Positions 17,165-25,486 of a stretch of DNA of 64,000 nt are shown piece by piece. The notes under the pieces were generated by a model, which worked only from the letters and a program-made list of their open reading frames with translations, did not search any database and was not told the origin of the DNA. Numbering within the stretch: position 1 is the first letter of the stretch; each line of letters opens with the position of its first letter. This DNA is from CAZNPL01 sp964574815 (GTDB lineage Bacteria; Planctomycetota; Phycisphaerae; UBA1845): assembly GCA_964574815.1 (NCBI GenBank), contig CAZNPL010000002.1:179835-243834 (forward strand), read 5' to 3'. Position numbers and translations under genes: made by a program.

Positions 17165-18394
17165 TCAAACGCCCTGACCGCAGCGATCCGTCACCCCTTG
17201 TTGGCGTAACGCTTCGATCTGTTCGTCGTCGTACCCCAGCACTTCGGCCAGGACTTCCGCCGTGTGCTGGCCCAGCACCGGCGGTGGCCTACGAATGCCG
17301 GCCGGTGTCGCGGAGTATTTGATCGGGATGCCCGTCAGTTGCAAGGTGCCGATCGTCGGGTGCGGCACTTGCGCGAGCATGCCCCGATGCAGGACCTGTG
17401 GATCGGCGAAGAGCTGCTGCATGTTGTTGACTGGCCCGCACGGGATCGAGGCGGAAACCAAAAGCTCCATCCACTCGTCGCAGGTCCTCTGCGCCATGAT
17501 ATCGCCAATGAGCGGCAGCAGCACCTCCCGGTTCGCTACCCGCTTGGGATTGCTCTCGAATCGCGGGTCGTTGATCCACTCCTTTCTCCCGATCAGTTCG
17601 CAAAAATTCACCCATAGCTTTTGATTGGCCACCGCGATCGCGATGGGCCGGTCCTTCGTACCAAACACCTGGTAGGGGATGATCGACTCATGCGCCGTGC
17701 CCCAGCGTGTGGCCTCCTTCCCCGCCACCAGGTAGTTGCTGGCGATGTTCGCAAGACCGGCGACCTGCACGTCCAGAAGGCTGGCGTCGATGAACTGCCC
17801 GCGCCCGCGACGCTCGCGCCACAACAACGCAGCCGTAATTGCACCCGCGGCATGCACCCCGGTGAGCACGTCCGTGATCGCCACGCCCACCTTGCACGGC
17901 TCCCCGCCCTGCGGACCCGTGATCCACATCAGCCCGCCGACCGCCGAGAGCACCATGTCGTAGCCGGGCCGATCACGGTAGGGACCATCCTGCCCATACG
18001 CCGTGATGGAGCAATAGACCAGCCGGGGATTGAGCGCCCGAAGCGTCTCGTAATCCAGCCCCAAGCGCTGCGTCAATCCGGGCGTGAAATTTTCCACGAA
18101 CACGTCGGATACCTTGGCGAGCTCCCGGACCACCTCGGCGCCACGCGGATTCTTGAGGTCGATCACGATTGACTGCTTGTTGCGGTTGCAGCAGAGATAG
18201 TACGCGCTCTCGCCACCGGCGAACGGCGGTCCCCACGTCCGCGTGTCGTCCCCGGTGCCGGGGCGCTCGACCTTGATAACCTCGGCTCCCAGGTCCCCCA
18301 GCATCATCGTGCACCAAGGCCCGGCCAGGATCCGGGACAGATCGAGGACGCGAATGCCACTCAAAGGCGAGTCCTGCGCGGGTTGCTCAGTCAT
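17165..18394 (-). CDS. Class III (CaiB/BaiF-type) CoA-transferase
   Basis: About 409 residues, normal length. It begins with GIRVLDLSRILAGPWCTMML and EVIKVERPGTGDDTR, has NRNKQSIVIDLK, and then YDMVLSAVGGLM, in which the Asp is the residue expected to carry the acyl anhydride intermediate. ARGRG/RRGRGQFIDASLLD and the PCGPVNN motif follow. Such enzymes move CoA between organic acids without ATP, for example from succinyl-CoA to an aromatic or dicarboxylic acid. It faces the cofactor genes and lies within the redox island, so it may activate the acid degraded here. Donor and acceptor are unknown. Confidence 0.9.
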   Translation of the reverse strand: MTEQPAQDSPLSGIRVLDLSRILAGPWCTMMLGDLGAEVIKVERPGTGDDTRTWGPPFAGGESAYYLCCNRNKQSIVIDLKNPRGAEVVRELAKVSDVFVENFTPGLTQRLGLDYETLRALNPRLVYCSITAYGQDGPYRDRPGYDMVLSAVGGLMWITGPQGGEPCKVGVAITDVLTGVHAAGAITAALLWRERRGRGQFIDASLLDVQVAGLANIASNYLVAGKEATRWGTAHESIIPYQVFGTKDRPIAIAVANQKLWVNFCELIGRKEWINDPRFESNPKRVANREVLLPLIGDIMAQRTCDEWMELLVSASIPCGPVNNMQQLFADPQVLHRGMLAQVPHPTIGTLQLTGIPIKYSATPAGIRRPPPVLGQHTAEVLAEVLGYDDEQIEALRQQGVTDRCGQGV

Positions 18395-18605
18395 GCGGCT
18401 CTCCTGGAGGTCGGAGGTTTATCCGACGGCTTGTGCAGCGTGGCTCTGGAACACCGCCTCGGACCGTCGCGCGATCAGACCACTGCGAATCCGTGCATTT
18501 GACTGTCGCCCACCCCGACACGCCAAACGGGGTGCCAGTCTGACGGATCACACTGGCCGTGGACGGCGGACGGCGAGAGCCAGTATACTGGGAGCGGAGG
18601 TATCC

Positions 18606-18899
18606 ATGCCAGCAAGACTCACCGTTCCGGAAACAATGGTCGATTCTTTAAGTGTGTATGTCGCCGGCGAGGGACTGCCGTTGACGGTCGCAACGCACGG
18701 CGATGGCGATGTGCAGATCCTCAAATCTGACCAACGCGGTGCGAGTACGGCGCGAGTGCTGCAGGCCGGTGGATGGATTGAGTGCAGCACGGCACTGCAA
18801 ATGGCGGAGACGCTGGGCGTGAGCTCGCACGACTTCGGCAAGCTGCTGGACCATCTGGAAATCAAGATCCGCGCGTGCCAGTTGGGTTGCTTCGAATGA
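18606..18899 (+). CDS. Small winged-helix-like protein linked to molybdoenzyme maturation
   Basis: About 97 residues with GGAGGT upstream of ATG 18606. The C-terminal half (LQMAETLGVSSHDFGKLLDH, ending KIRACQLGCFE) looks like a helix-turn-helix with a cysteine pair CQLGC. I recall small proteins of this kind next to FdhD or tungsten/molybdenum enzyme genes; that is memory, not a search. The stop overlaps the MobB-FdhD start (ATGA), so they are translated together, which suggests a role in cofactor insertion or sensing. Confidence 0.65.
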   Translation: MPARLTVPETMVDSLSVYVAGEGLPLTVATHGDGDVQILKSDQRGASTARVLQAGGWIECSTALQMAETLGVSSHDFGKLLDHLEIKIRACQLGCFE

Positions 18900-20146
18900 G
18901 CCTGACCTGGGTTATCTGTGGTGCGGGTAAAGGAGTCGGAAAAACGAGCCTCGCATTGCGGCTCTGCGAGGTGCTCCCGAACTCCGTCTACGCGAAACAA
19001 GGTTGCGGCATGCGGCAGGAGGGCAAGCCGCCGAATCTCTTCCGGACGGACGAGGAGTTGGCTTCGTTCGTTGCGGCGGCTTGCGCTGACCACGACCACG
19101 TCGTGGTGGAATCCAACGCGCTGGCCCGTCGCGGTTCCGGCGACATCATCATCTTCGTCGAGGGTCCACCCGGACAGCCCGTCCCGCGCGCTGATGTCGA
19201 TCTGTTGCGCGTGAAGTCGCACGTAGAGGTTGCTGCGGATGTGCTCCCGGACAGGTGGCGCGAGGCCCTGCAGCCGCGAGTTCCCTCAACCGCGCTGTGC
19301 GACGCCGTCTGCGAGCTGTTCGCCCGGCAAGCGGCGTGGGCGCGGACGTCAGACCCGGGGGTGCGCCAGGTCACGCCGCTTCGCTTCTCCGACCAGGATG
19401 CCCAACCGCGCCCGGATCCCGGTCGCGTTGCCGTGGAGGAGCTCATCACGGTCAAGATTGAAGGTGTTGGTAACTTCACGCTGTTGTGCACGCCGAACGA
19501 TGTCGAGGCCTTGGCGCTCGGCTTTGCGTTCTCGGAAGGGTTGATTGCATCGGTCGACGACGTGCACGACTGCACGTATGAGCCGGATCAGCGCTGCGTC
19601 GCCTTGCGCGTGGATCCACCCGCCCAGGCGGCGACCGGCCGGAATCTGATAGTAACAAGCTCGTGCGGCTTGTGCGGCAGCCGCAGCATCGACAGGTTCC
19701 TTTCCGGCAAGATGGTATGCGGAGATACACTCCGAATCCCGCTGAAGTTGCTGCATGCCGCCGCGTTGGACATGCACGGGCGTCAACGGTTTTTCGCACG
19801 GACCGGTGGTACCCACGCCGTGGGCATCTTCAAGGCCGACGGCCAGATTCTGGCAATCGGCGAAGATATCGGGCGCCACAATGCTTTCGACAAGGCGACG
19901 GGCAAGTGCCTGTTGCGGGGCGTGCCCACCGCCGGCCGCGCCGCCGTTCTGTCCGGACGCGTGAGCGTGGAGTTGGTCGCCAAGGCGGCGCGGGCGGGCC
20001 TGGAGCTCGTGGCGGCAATCTCGGCGCCCTCGTCCCTCGCGATCGAACTCGCCGAGCGCTGCCGTATCACGCTCTGCGGGTTCGTACGTGAGGATCGCGC
20101 GACGGCGTATGCCCACCCGCACCGGATCGTCGTCCCCGCGCAGTAG
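18896..20146 (+). CDS. MobB-FdhD fusion (cofactor nucleotide and sulfur-transfer protein)
   Basis: About 416 residues. Residues 1-165 form a MobB-like P-loop GTPase (GAGKGVGKTSLA near residue 8, then VVVESNALARRGSGDIIIF). Residues 180-416 are FdhD: the sulfur-carrying pair C257 and C260 in SSCGLCGSRS, then GIFKADGQILAIGEDIGRHNA. FdhD passes sulfur from a cysteine desulfurase to the molybdenum of bis-MGD enzymes, and MobB assists guanylation of the cofactor. The fusion strongly suggests that it serves the bis-MGD enzyme encoded 160 bases downstream. The longer frame from 18782 overlaps the small protein gene and is not used. Confidence 0.88.
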   Translation: MSLTWVICGAGKGVGKTSLALRLCEVLPNSVYAKQGCGMRQEGKPPNLFRTDEELASFVAAACADHDHVVVESNALARRGSGDIIIFVEGPPGQPVPRADVDLLRVKSHVEVAADVLPDRWREALQPRVPSTALCDAVCELFARQAAWARTSDPGVRQVTPLRFSDQDAQPRPDPGRVAVEELITVKIEGVGNFTLLCTPNDVEALALGFAFSEGLIASVDDVHDCTYEPDQRCVALRVDPPAQAATGRNLIVTSSCGLCGSRSIDRFLSGKMVCGDTLRIPLKLLHAAALDMHGRQRFFARTGGTHAVGIFKADGQILAIGEDIGRHNAFDKATGKCLLRGVPTAGRAAVLSGRVSVELVAKAARAGLELVAAISAPSSLAIELAERCRITLCGFVREDRATAYAHPHRIVVPAQ

Positions 20147-20245
20147 TCGTCGCGCCGTCGCGAGGCTGCCTCGATGTCGAACCGACTTGGTCCCGGCCGG
20201 CGCGTTGCCGCATTCAAAGTCAGCCAAGTGATCGCGACAAAAGTG

Positions 20246-20274
20246 TTGATGAAATGATCGACTTCCGTTAGGCT
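20246..20274 (+). promoter_or_regulatory. Possible promoter of the molybdo-iron-sulfur operon
   Basis: TTGATG (20246-20251) and TAGGCT (20269-20274) are 17 bases apart, about 34 bases before the operon's first start codon. The -10 match is weak. Confidence 0.35.
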
Positions 20275-20307
20275 AAAGTCCTTAGCTTCTCAACGAAAGG
20301 CCAAGCG

Positions 20308-22980
20308 ATGATCGCAGTCGAACCTGGGAAGGTCAAAGAGGATGTGTGGATCCCGACGAGCTGCGGGCAGTGCTACTGCATGTGCGGGGTCCGAGTCCGG
20401 CGGCAAGACGGAGTCGTGACGGAGGTTGAAGGCAACCCCGCAGCACCGACGGGGCGCGGCAAGGTCTGCGTCAAAGGCCTCGCATCGCCGCAACTGCTTT
20501 ACGATCCGTACCGCGTGAATTACCCGCTGAAACGAACCAACCCGGAGAAGGGATTGGGAGTCGATCCGAAATGGGAGCGCATCTCGTGGGAAGAGGCGCT
20601 GAACACCATCGTTGACAAGCTGGAAAAGTGCCAGGAGAAGGATCCACGCGGCGTCTACTTTCAGGCCACAACCACGCAAGCGTCCGAGATTCGTTTCGGC
20701 GTCATCGGCTTCATGAAGGCCTTTGGCACGCCGAACTACTGGGTTTCCGGCGGAGGGCTGCACTGCGGCAACGGCGCCCATTTCATGAACGGGATCATGC
20801 ACGTGGCGTGGTCCATTATCCCCGACTTTGCGCACTGCAACCTACCTTTAAACTTCGGGTGCTCCAAGGGACACGGGGCGGGGCACGTCGCGGTACAGAA
20901 CGCCACCCAGGCCGCCGACGCCCGCGCCCGCGGGGCGCGGACGATCACCTTCGATCCTTTCCAGAGCGCCCAGGCCTCCAAAGCCCACGAGTGGGTGCCG
21001 ATCCGCGTCGGCACGGACGGCGCGATGGCCCTCGGTCTGGTGAATTGCCTGCTCAATGAACTGGGTGTCTGGGATGCCGAGTATCTGAAATACAAGACCA
21101 ATGCCCCGTACTTGATCCGCCCGTCGGACGGCCGGTATATGCGCGACAAAGAGACCAACAAACCTCTGGTGTGGGATCTGGTCGACAATTGCCCCAAGGT
21201 GCATAACGACCCATCGGTCACGCGCGTCGAATACGAAGACCAGGCCCACGACGTGGCCCTGCAAGGCAAGTATGTGGTCGACGGCGTGGAGTGCAGTACG
21301 GCCTTCGACCTGCTGAAAGAACATGTCAAGAAGTACTCTCCAGAGTACGTGGAGGAGATCACCTGGGTGCCGGCGGCGACCACTCGCCGCATCGCCAAGG
21401 AAATCGCCGAGACCGCGGAGATCGGCGCGACCGTTACCATCCAGACCGACAAGGGCCCGAAGAAGATTCCCAAGCGCCCCATCGCGACCCACTTCTTCCG
21501 CGGATCACAGGGGCACGTGAATTCCGGCTGGACCTGTCTGTCGATCGACATGGTCAATCACATGGTCGGCGCAGCCGACACGTGGGGCGGAGCACTGGGC
21601 CTGGGTGCCGCGGTCTGCGGCGGATACGAGAAGACCGGCAAGCCGTATCAGATTCCGTACCCCGACGATGACGGGCTGCTGGTCTGCAAGGCCTGGGTTT
21701 ACGACCACGTGCCGTACCCGATGCGCGTGCCGAAGCCGCCGACGCGGCTCGATTTGCACGATATGTTCCCGACATCGATCTACAACGCGTTTACCATCAC
21801 GAGCCCGCGGTGGTTCGACATGCTGGAGCGCTTCAAAATCCCCTACCGGCCCGACATCATGATCAACTTCGGTTCGAATTCGGTCATGACGATGGGGAAC
21901 TCGGAAGCGGTGACGGAGAACTTCCTGAAAAAGTTCAACTTCGTCTTTTCATTCCAGCTCTACATCACCGAGTTCGAAGAGGCCGTGGCGGATATCGTGC
22001 TGCCGGATACCTGCTTCCTGGAACGCTACACACCCGCGGTCAGCTTCCCCTCGACTTTCTCCCATCCCCAGGGTGAGGACGACTGGGGTTGGACGATCCG
22101 GCAGCCGGTGATCGAGCCCCTGTACGAGCGCCGCGATTTCAACGAGGTGATGCTCGAGATCAGCAAGCGGCTGGGCATCCTGCACAAGTACTACAAGGGG
22201 CTGAACGACGCTGTCGTGATGCGCTATGGTGGGGCCATGGACCCGAAGTACAAGCTGTGCGAAGACGGCAGCGTCGAGCATACTTGGCCCGAAGTTACCG
22301 ACCGCCTCCTCAAGGACCGCTTCGGCGAAGAGCACGGTCTCGAGCACGTCGGCAAGACGGGTGTGTTCACCTGGCCCAAGCGCAAGGAAGATGTCTACTG
22401 GAAGTGGTTCAACCCCTCGCGGGTGCCGATCTACTTCGAGTACTTCATCGACTCGGGTGAGCAGATCGCCAAGCTGTGCGACGAGTTCAACGCCAAGGAG
22501 TTCTTCGACTTCGATTGGTCACGCTTCAAGGCGCTGGCCGACTGGTACCCCTGCCCCAGCCACACCGAGACGAACCCCGAATACGATATGTATACGTTCT
22601 ACTGGCGCGCGGTCATGCACTGTAACTCGCTTACGCAGCAGAACCCCTGGCTCGATGAATGCGCCCAGGAAGACCCGTTTGTGTACGCCATCCAGATGCA
22701 TCCGAAGACAGCCGCGCAGAAGGGTATCCAGCAGGGCGACAAGGTGTGGCTGGAGAACCCGCACGGCCACCGCGTACGGGGCTGGGTGGGTTTGACCGAG
22801 GGAATCGAGCCCCGCCACCTGGCGATCGCGAGCGTTGCCGGCCACTGGGGCAACTACATGCCCATCGCCCAGGGCAAGGGTACTTTCTTTAACGACCTGG
22901 TCGAGATGGACAAAGAGCACACCGACCCTCTGACCCTGAACCAGGACATCTGCTGTCGAGTGAAGATCTATAAAGCGTGA
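20308..22980 (+). CDS. Mo/W-bis-PGD oxidoreductase catalytic subunit (PadB-like)
   Basis: About 890 residues of the DMSO reductase family. The N-terminal 4Fe-4S ligands are C19, C22, C26 and C54, followed by Lys56; C153 in GGGLHCGNGAH is in the place of the metal ligand. GGALGLGAAVCGG and the C-terminal cofactor domain (VYAIQMHPKTAAQKGIQQGDKV style) are present. There is no twin-arginine signal, so it stays in the cytoplasm, unlike most polysulfide or thiosulfate reductases. With the Fe-S and NrfD-like subunits downstream the set matches phenylacetyl-CoA:acceptor oxidoreductase (PadBCD), which converts phenylacetyl-CoA to phenylglyoxylate. The substrate is inferred; the family is certain. Confidence 0.85.
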   Translation: MIAVEPGKVKEDVWIPTSCGQCYCMCGVRVRRQDGVVTEVEGNPAAPTGRGKVCVKGLASPQLLYDPYRVNYPLKRTNPEKGLGVDPKWERISWEEALNTIVDKLEKCQEKDPRGVYFQATTTQASEIRFGVIGFMKAFGTPNYWVSGGGLHCGNGAHFMNGIMHVAWSIIPDFAHCNLPLNFGCSKGHGAGHVAVQNATQAADARARGARTITFDPFQSAQASKAHEWVPIRVGTDGAMALGLVNCLLNELGVWDAEYLKYKTNAPYLIRPSDGRYMRDKETNKPLVWDLVDNCPKVHNDPSVTRVEYEDQAHDVALQGKYVVDGVECSTAFDLLKEHVKKYSPEYVEEITWVPAATTRRIAKEIAETAEIGATVTIQTDKGPKKIPKRPIATHFFRGSQGHVNSGWTCLSIDMVNHMVGAADTWGGALGLGAAVCGGYEKTGKPYQIPYPDDDGLLVCKAWVYDHVPYPMRVPKPPTRLDLHDMFPTSIYNAFTITSPRWFDMLERFKIPYRPDIMINFGSNSVMTMGNSEAVTENFLKKFNFVFSFQLYITEFEEAVADIVLPDTCFLERYTPAVSFPSTFSHPQGEDDWGWTIRQPVIEPLYERRDFNEVMLEISKRLGILHKYYKGLNDAVVMRYGGAMDPKYKLCEDGSVEHTWPEVTDRLLKDRFGEEHGLEHVGKTGVFTWPKRKEDVYWKWFNPSRVPIYFEYFIDSGEQIAKLCDEFNAKEFFDFDWSRFKALADWYPCPSHTETNPEYDMYTFYWRAVMHCNSLTQQNPWLDECAQEDPFVYAIQMHPKTAAQKGIQQGDKVWLENPHGHRVRGWVGLTEGIEPRHLAIASVAGHWGNYMPIAQGKGTFFNDLVEMDKEHTDPLTLNQDICCRVKIYKA

Positions 22981-23048
22981 GACCGATGGCCTGGGTCGGC
23001 CGCTCGTTGGATTCCGGCGGTCGCTGAAACCTATGAAGGAGCCGCAAA

Positions 23049-23675
23049 ATGGCCCGTTACGGAATGGTGATCGACCTGAAGCGGTGCTACGGCTGCTACG
23101 CCTGCATGATGGCCTGCAAGGTCGCGAACCACCTCCCGCCGAACGTGTTCTGGAGCCGGGTCCTCAAGGGTGAGTCCGGGACGTACCCGAACTCCGTCCG
23201 ACAGGCGCTCCCGGTTCTCTGTTTTCACTGCGAAGACCCCGGCTGCGTCAAGGTGTGCCCGACGAAGGCCACATACGTTAACGAAGACGGCGTCGTCGTC
23301 ATCGACAAGGATGTCTGCGTCGGGTGCAAGTATTGCATGATGGGCTGCCCTTATGACGCCCGCTACACGGTTTCGGAATGGAAGAGCTACTTCCCGGAAG
23401 GTCTGCCGCTTTCCGTGCACGAGCAGTTCCAGAGGAAGGCTTGGGAGGAAAAGTCCGGCTTCGGCGTGGCCACCAAGTGCGACTTCTGCATCGACAGACG
23501 CAAGAACGGCCGGGAGCCGGCGTGCGTGGCCGCGTGCTCGGCCAAGGCCCGCACCTTTGGCGACCTCGATGATCCGGACAGCGACGTGGCGCAACTCGTC
23601 AAGACCGGCCGCGGATTCGTCCTGAAACCCGAACAGGGCACGAGGCCGAAGGTATACTATCTGCCGCCAAGGTAG
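23049..23675 (+). CDS. Four-cluster ferredoxin-like electron-transfer subunit (PadC/PsrB-like)
   Basis: About 208 residues with GAAGGAG upstream. Four cysteine groups for 4Fe-4S clusters are visible: RCYGCYACMMACK near the start, CFHCEDPGCVKVCP, CVGCKYCMMGCP, and CDFCIDRR with ACVAACSAKA. This is the small subunit of complex iron-sulfur molybdoenzymes and carries electrons from the molybdenum subunit to the membrane subunit. It is 68 bases downstream of the catalytic subunit gene, in the same operon. No signal peptide is expected or seen. Confidence 0.92.
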   Translation: MARYGMVIDLKRCYGCYACMMACKVANHLPPNVFWSRVLKGESGTYPNSVRQALPVLCFHCEDPGCVKVCPTKATYVNEDGVVVIDKDVCVGCKYCMMGCPYDARYTVSEWKSYFPEGLPLSVHEQFQRKAWEEKSGFGVATKCDFCIDRRKNGREPACVAACSAKARTFGDLDDPDSDVAQLVKTGRGFVLKPEQGTRPKVYYLPPR

Positions 23676-23731
23676 CGTTCTCCGCGCGGCTGGCGAGGAA
23701 TGCAAAGACCCGGTGTTGGAGACAAACAGTC

Positions 23732-24670
23732 ATGAGTTCACGAATGTACGGCCTGGTTCAGACCGAGTGGCGTTGGCTGATTGCGATCTACCTGTTTCTT
23801 GCCGGCGTCGGCGGTGGGGCGCATCTCACGGCGGTCTTCGCGGACTTCATGGGGTGGACCCAAATCGCGAACATCGGCGTCTGCCTCGGCTGGCCACTCG
23901 TACTGATCGGTTGTTTGTGCCTGCTCGGCGACCTCGGCAACGTGGGGAATGCGTGGCGCGTCATTCGAAAGCCCGACACGTCCTGGATCGCTCGCGGGAC
24001 GTTCATCATCTCCATTTTCATGATCGTGGCTTTCATCCACATGATTGTCTGGGTCTGGCCCGGAACGGCGGAGGGGACGGCTAGCGCCGCCCGCCAGATC
24101 GTGGGCGTCATCGGAGCCCTGTTCGCCTTTGGCACGATGGTGTACACCGGGCTGTTGCTCGGCGACGCCATTCCTATCCCGTTCTGGAGCACGTTGCTGC
24201 TGCCGATCCTGTTTTTCCTGTCCGCCCTCTCGACCGGAATCATGGCGGTCATCCTCGTCGGGGCAATGATCGGGGCCGATGAAGCCCGCCTGCTGACCCT
24301 GGCCCGGATCGACATCCCGATCATTGTAGCCGAGGCGCTTGTGCTGGCCGCTTATCTGCACGGCTCGTACCGGATTCCGAACTCGCGAATGTCCGCCGAG
24401 CAAGTGCTCAAGGGCGAGGTGTCCGGCATGTTCTGGCTCGGCGTCGTCGTGTGCGGGCTTGCCCTCCCGTTGTTGATCGATGTGTTCGGTCATCATAGTG
24501 CACTGGCGGCACTGGCCTCGATTCTCGGGCTGATCGGCGGGCTTTGCCTCCGCTACGTGGTCCTGGCCGGCGGGGCCATGTACCCCATCACGGCGGCCGG
24601 CTTCACGTTCCGACCCGTGATGCGGCCGAAGGACCCGATGCCCGGAATCGGCAAGCTGCCGCCCAGCTAG
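23732..24670 (+). CDS. NrfD-like membrane subunit (PadD-like)
   Basis: About 312 residues with eight or nine hydrophobic helices. It begins TEWRWLIAIYLFLAGVGGGAH, a typical NrfD/PsrC opening, and has paired acidic and arginine residues between helices. It would anchor the two preceding subunits and exchange electrons with the quinone pool. GGAG precedes the ATG by about ten bases. It ends the operon. Because the catalytic subunit lacks an export signal, this anchor should present it on the cytoplasmic face. Confidence 0.9.
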   Translation: MSSRMYGLVQTEWRWLIAIYLFLAGVGGGAHLTAVFADFMGWTQIANIGVCLGWPLVLIGCLCLLGDLGNVGNAWRVIRKPDTSWIARGTFIISIFMIVAFIHMIVWVWPGTAEGTASAARQIVGVIGALFAFGTMVYTGLLLGDAIPIPFWSTLLLPILFFLSALSTGIMAVILVGAMIGADEARLLTLARIDIPIIVAEALVLAAYLHGSYRIPNSRMSAEQVLKGEVSGMFWLGVVVCGLALPLLIDVFGHHSALAALASILGLIGGLCLRYVVLAGGAMYPITAAGFTFRPVMRPKDPMPGIGKLPPS

Positions 24671-24756
24671 CGCGGCGCCGCTCGCGGTCCGCCACTTCCA
24701 GCGCCGAAGACCGGGCACGGCTGACGTTGGAGACGTTCGGACGTGGCATGCGACCG

Positions 24757-24816
24757 GAAGAGGCGCCCCAATCGGATTCGCCACACATGCGGCCCGGCGC
24801 GATCAGATCTTCGCGG
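24757..24816. repeat. Shared upstream element, sigma-factor copy
   Basis: This 60-base stretch aligns with 29044-29104 upstream of the kinase gene at about 74% identity with one gap. The best-kept core, GGCGCGATCAGATCTTCGCG (24796-24815), differs from the other copy at one base and contains the inverted pair CGCGA/TCGCG. It ends 21 bases before the sigma factor start. It may be a promoter or operator common to both genes, or the trace of a duplication. Confidence 0.65.
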
Positions 24817-24836
24817 CCGACCCTGAGGTCCCGGCC

Positions 24837-25427
24837 ATGGACGATGCCGAACAATGGAGACGCGATCTCACCGAGTCGCTCGAGGCCCTCGTGGCGGGCT
24901 CGGAGTCGGCCGTTGACCACCTCCTACCGGCTGTGTATGACGAACTCCGCTCGTTGGCACAAAGGCTCCTCGCCCGCGAGCGTCCCGACCACACATTGTC
25001 CGCCACGGCATTAGTTCACGAAGCTTACCTACGGCTGGTGGATGAGAACCGGGCCCAATGGAAGAGCCGCGCCCATTTCCTTGCCGTCGCCGCTCAAATG
25101 GCCCGGCGAGTCCTCGTCGATCACGCCCGGGCGCGCCTTCGGGAGAAGCGTGGGGGCGCGCTCCAGCGATTGACGCTGACCGGCGTCGATGCGGCGCGCT
25201 CCGACAGCGAAGTCGATGTCCTCGCGCTGCACGAAGTGATGGAGCAACTTGCGGCAGAGGAACCGACGGAAGCACGCGTTGTGGAGATGCGCTACTTCGG
25301 GGGGATGACGGATGAAGAGATCGCAACGGTCCTCGATGTTTCCGCGCCCACCGTGCGCCGGCGCTGGCGTTTCGCCAAGACATGGCTCCGGCGCCGCCTC
25401 TCGTCGGGCGATACGTCTGCGGGTTGA
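24837..25427 (+). CDS. ECF RNA polymerase sigma factor (planctomycete STK-linked type)
   Basis: About 196 residues. Region 2 is visible in LLPAVYDELRSLAQRLLARE and LSATALVHEAYLRL, and region 4 in EARVVEMRYFGGMTDEEIATV with helix-turn-helix SAPTVRRRWRFAKTWLRRRL. The pattern PDHTLSATALVHEAYLRLVD marks the TIGR02999-like group, which in Planctomycetota is normally encoded next to a Ser/Thr kinase. Here the kinase gene lies 3.8 kb away with a large opposite-strand gene between. No anti-sigma gene is adjacent, so control is probably by phosphorylation. Confidence 0.93.
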   Translation: MDDAEQWRRDLTESLEALVAGSESAVDHLLPAVYDELRSLAQRLLARERPDHTLSATALVHEAYLRLVDENRAQWKSRAHFLAVAAQMARRVLVDHARARLREKRGGALQRLTLTGVDAARSDSEVDVLALHEVMEQLAAEEPTEARVVEMRYFGGMTDEEIATVLDVSAPTVRRRWRFAKTWLRRRLSSGDTSAG

Positions 25428-25486
25428 GGAACCACCGGCTGACAAGACGCCAAGGCGGAGGTGATTCTCCCGCATCAACGCGCATC

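Noticed and set aside
20308..22980. Periplasmic polysulfide, thiosulfate or arsenate reductase
   Set aside because: No twin-arginine signal, and the neighbouring genes concern CoA thioesters; kept only as an alternative family assignment.
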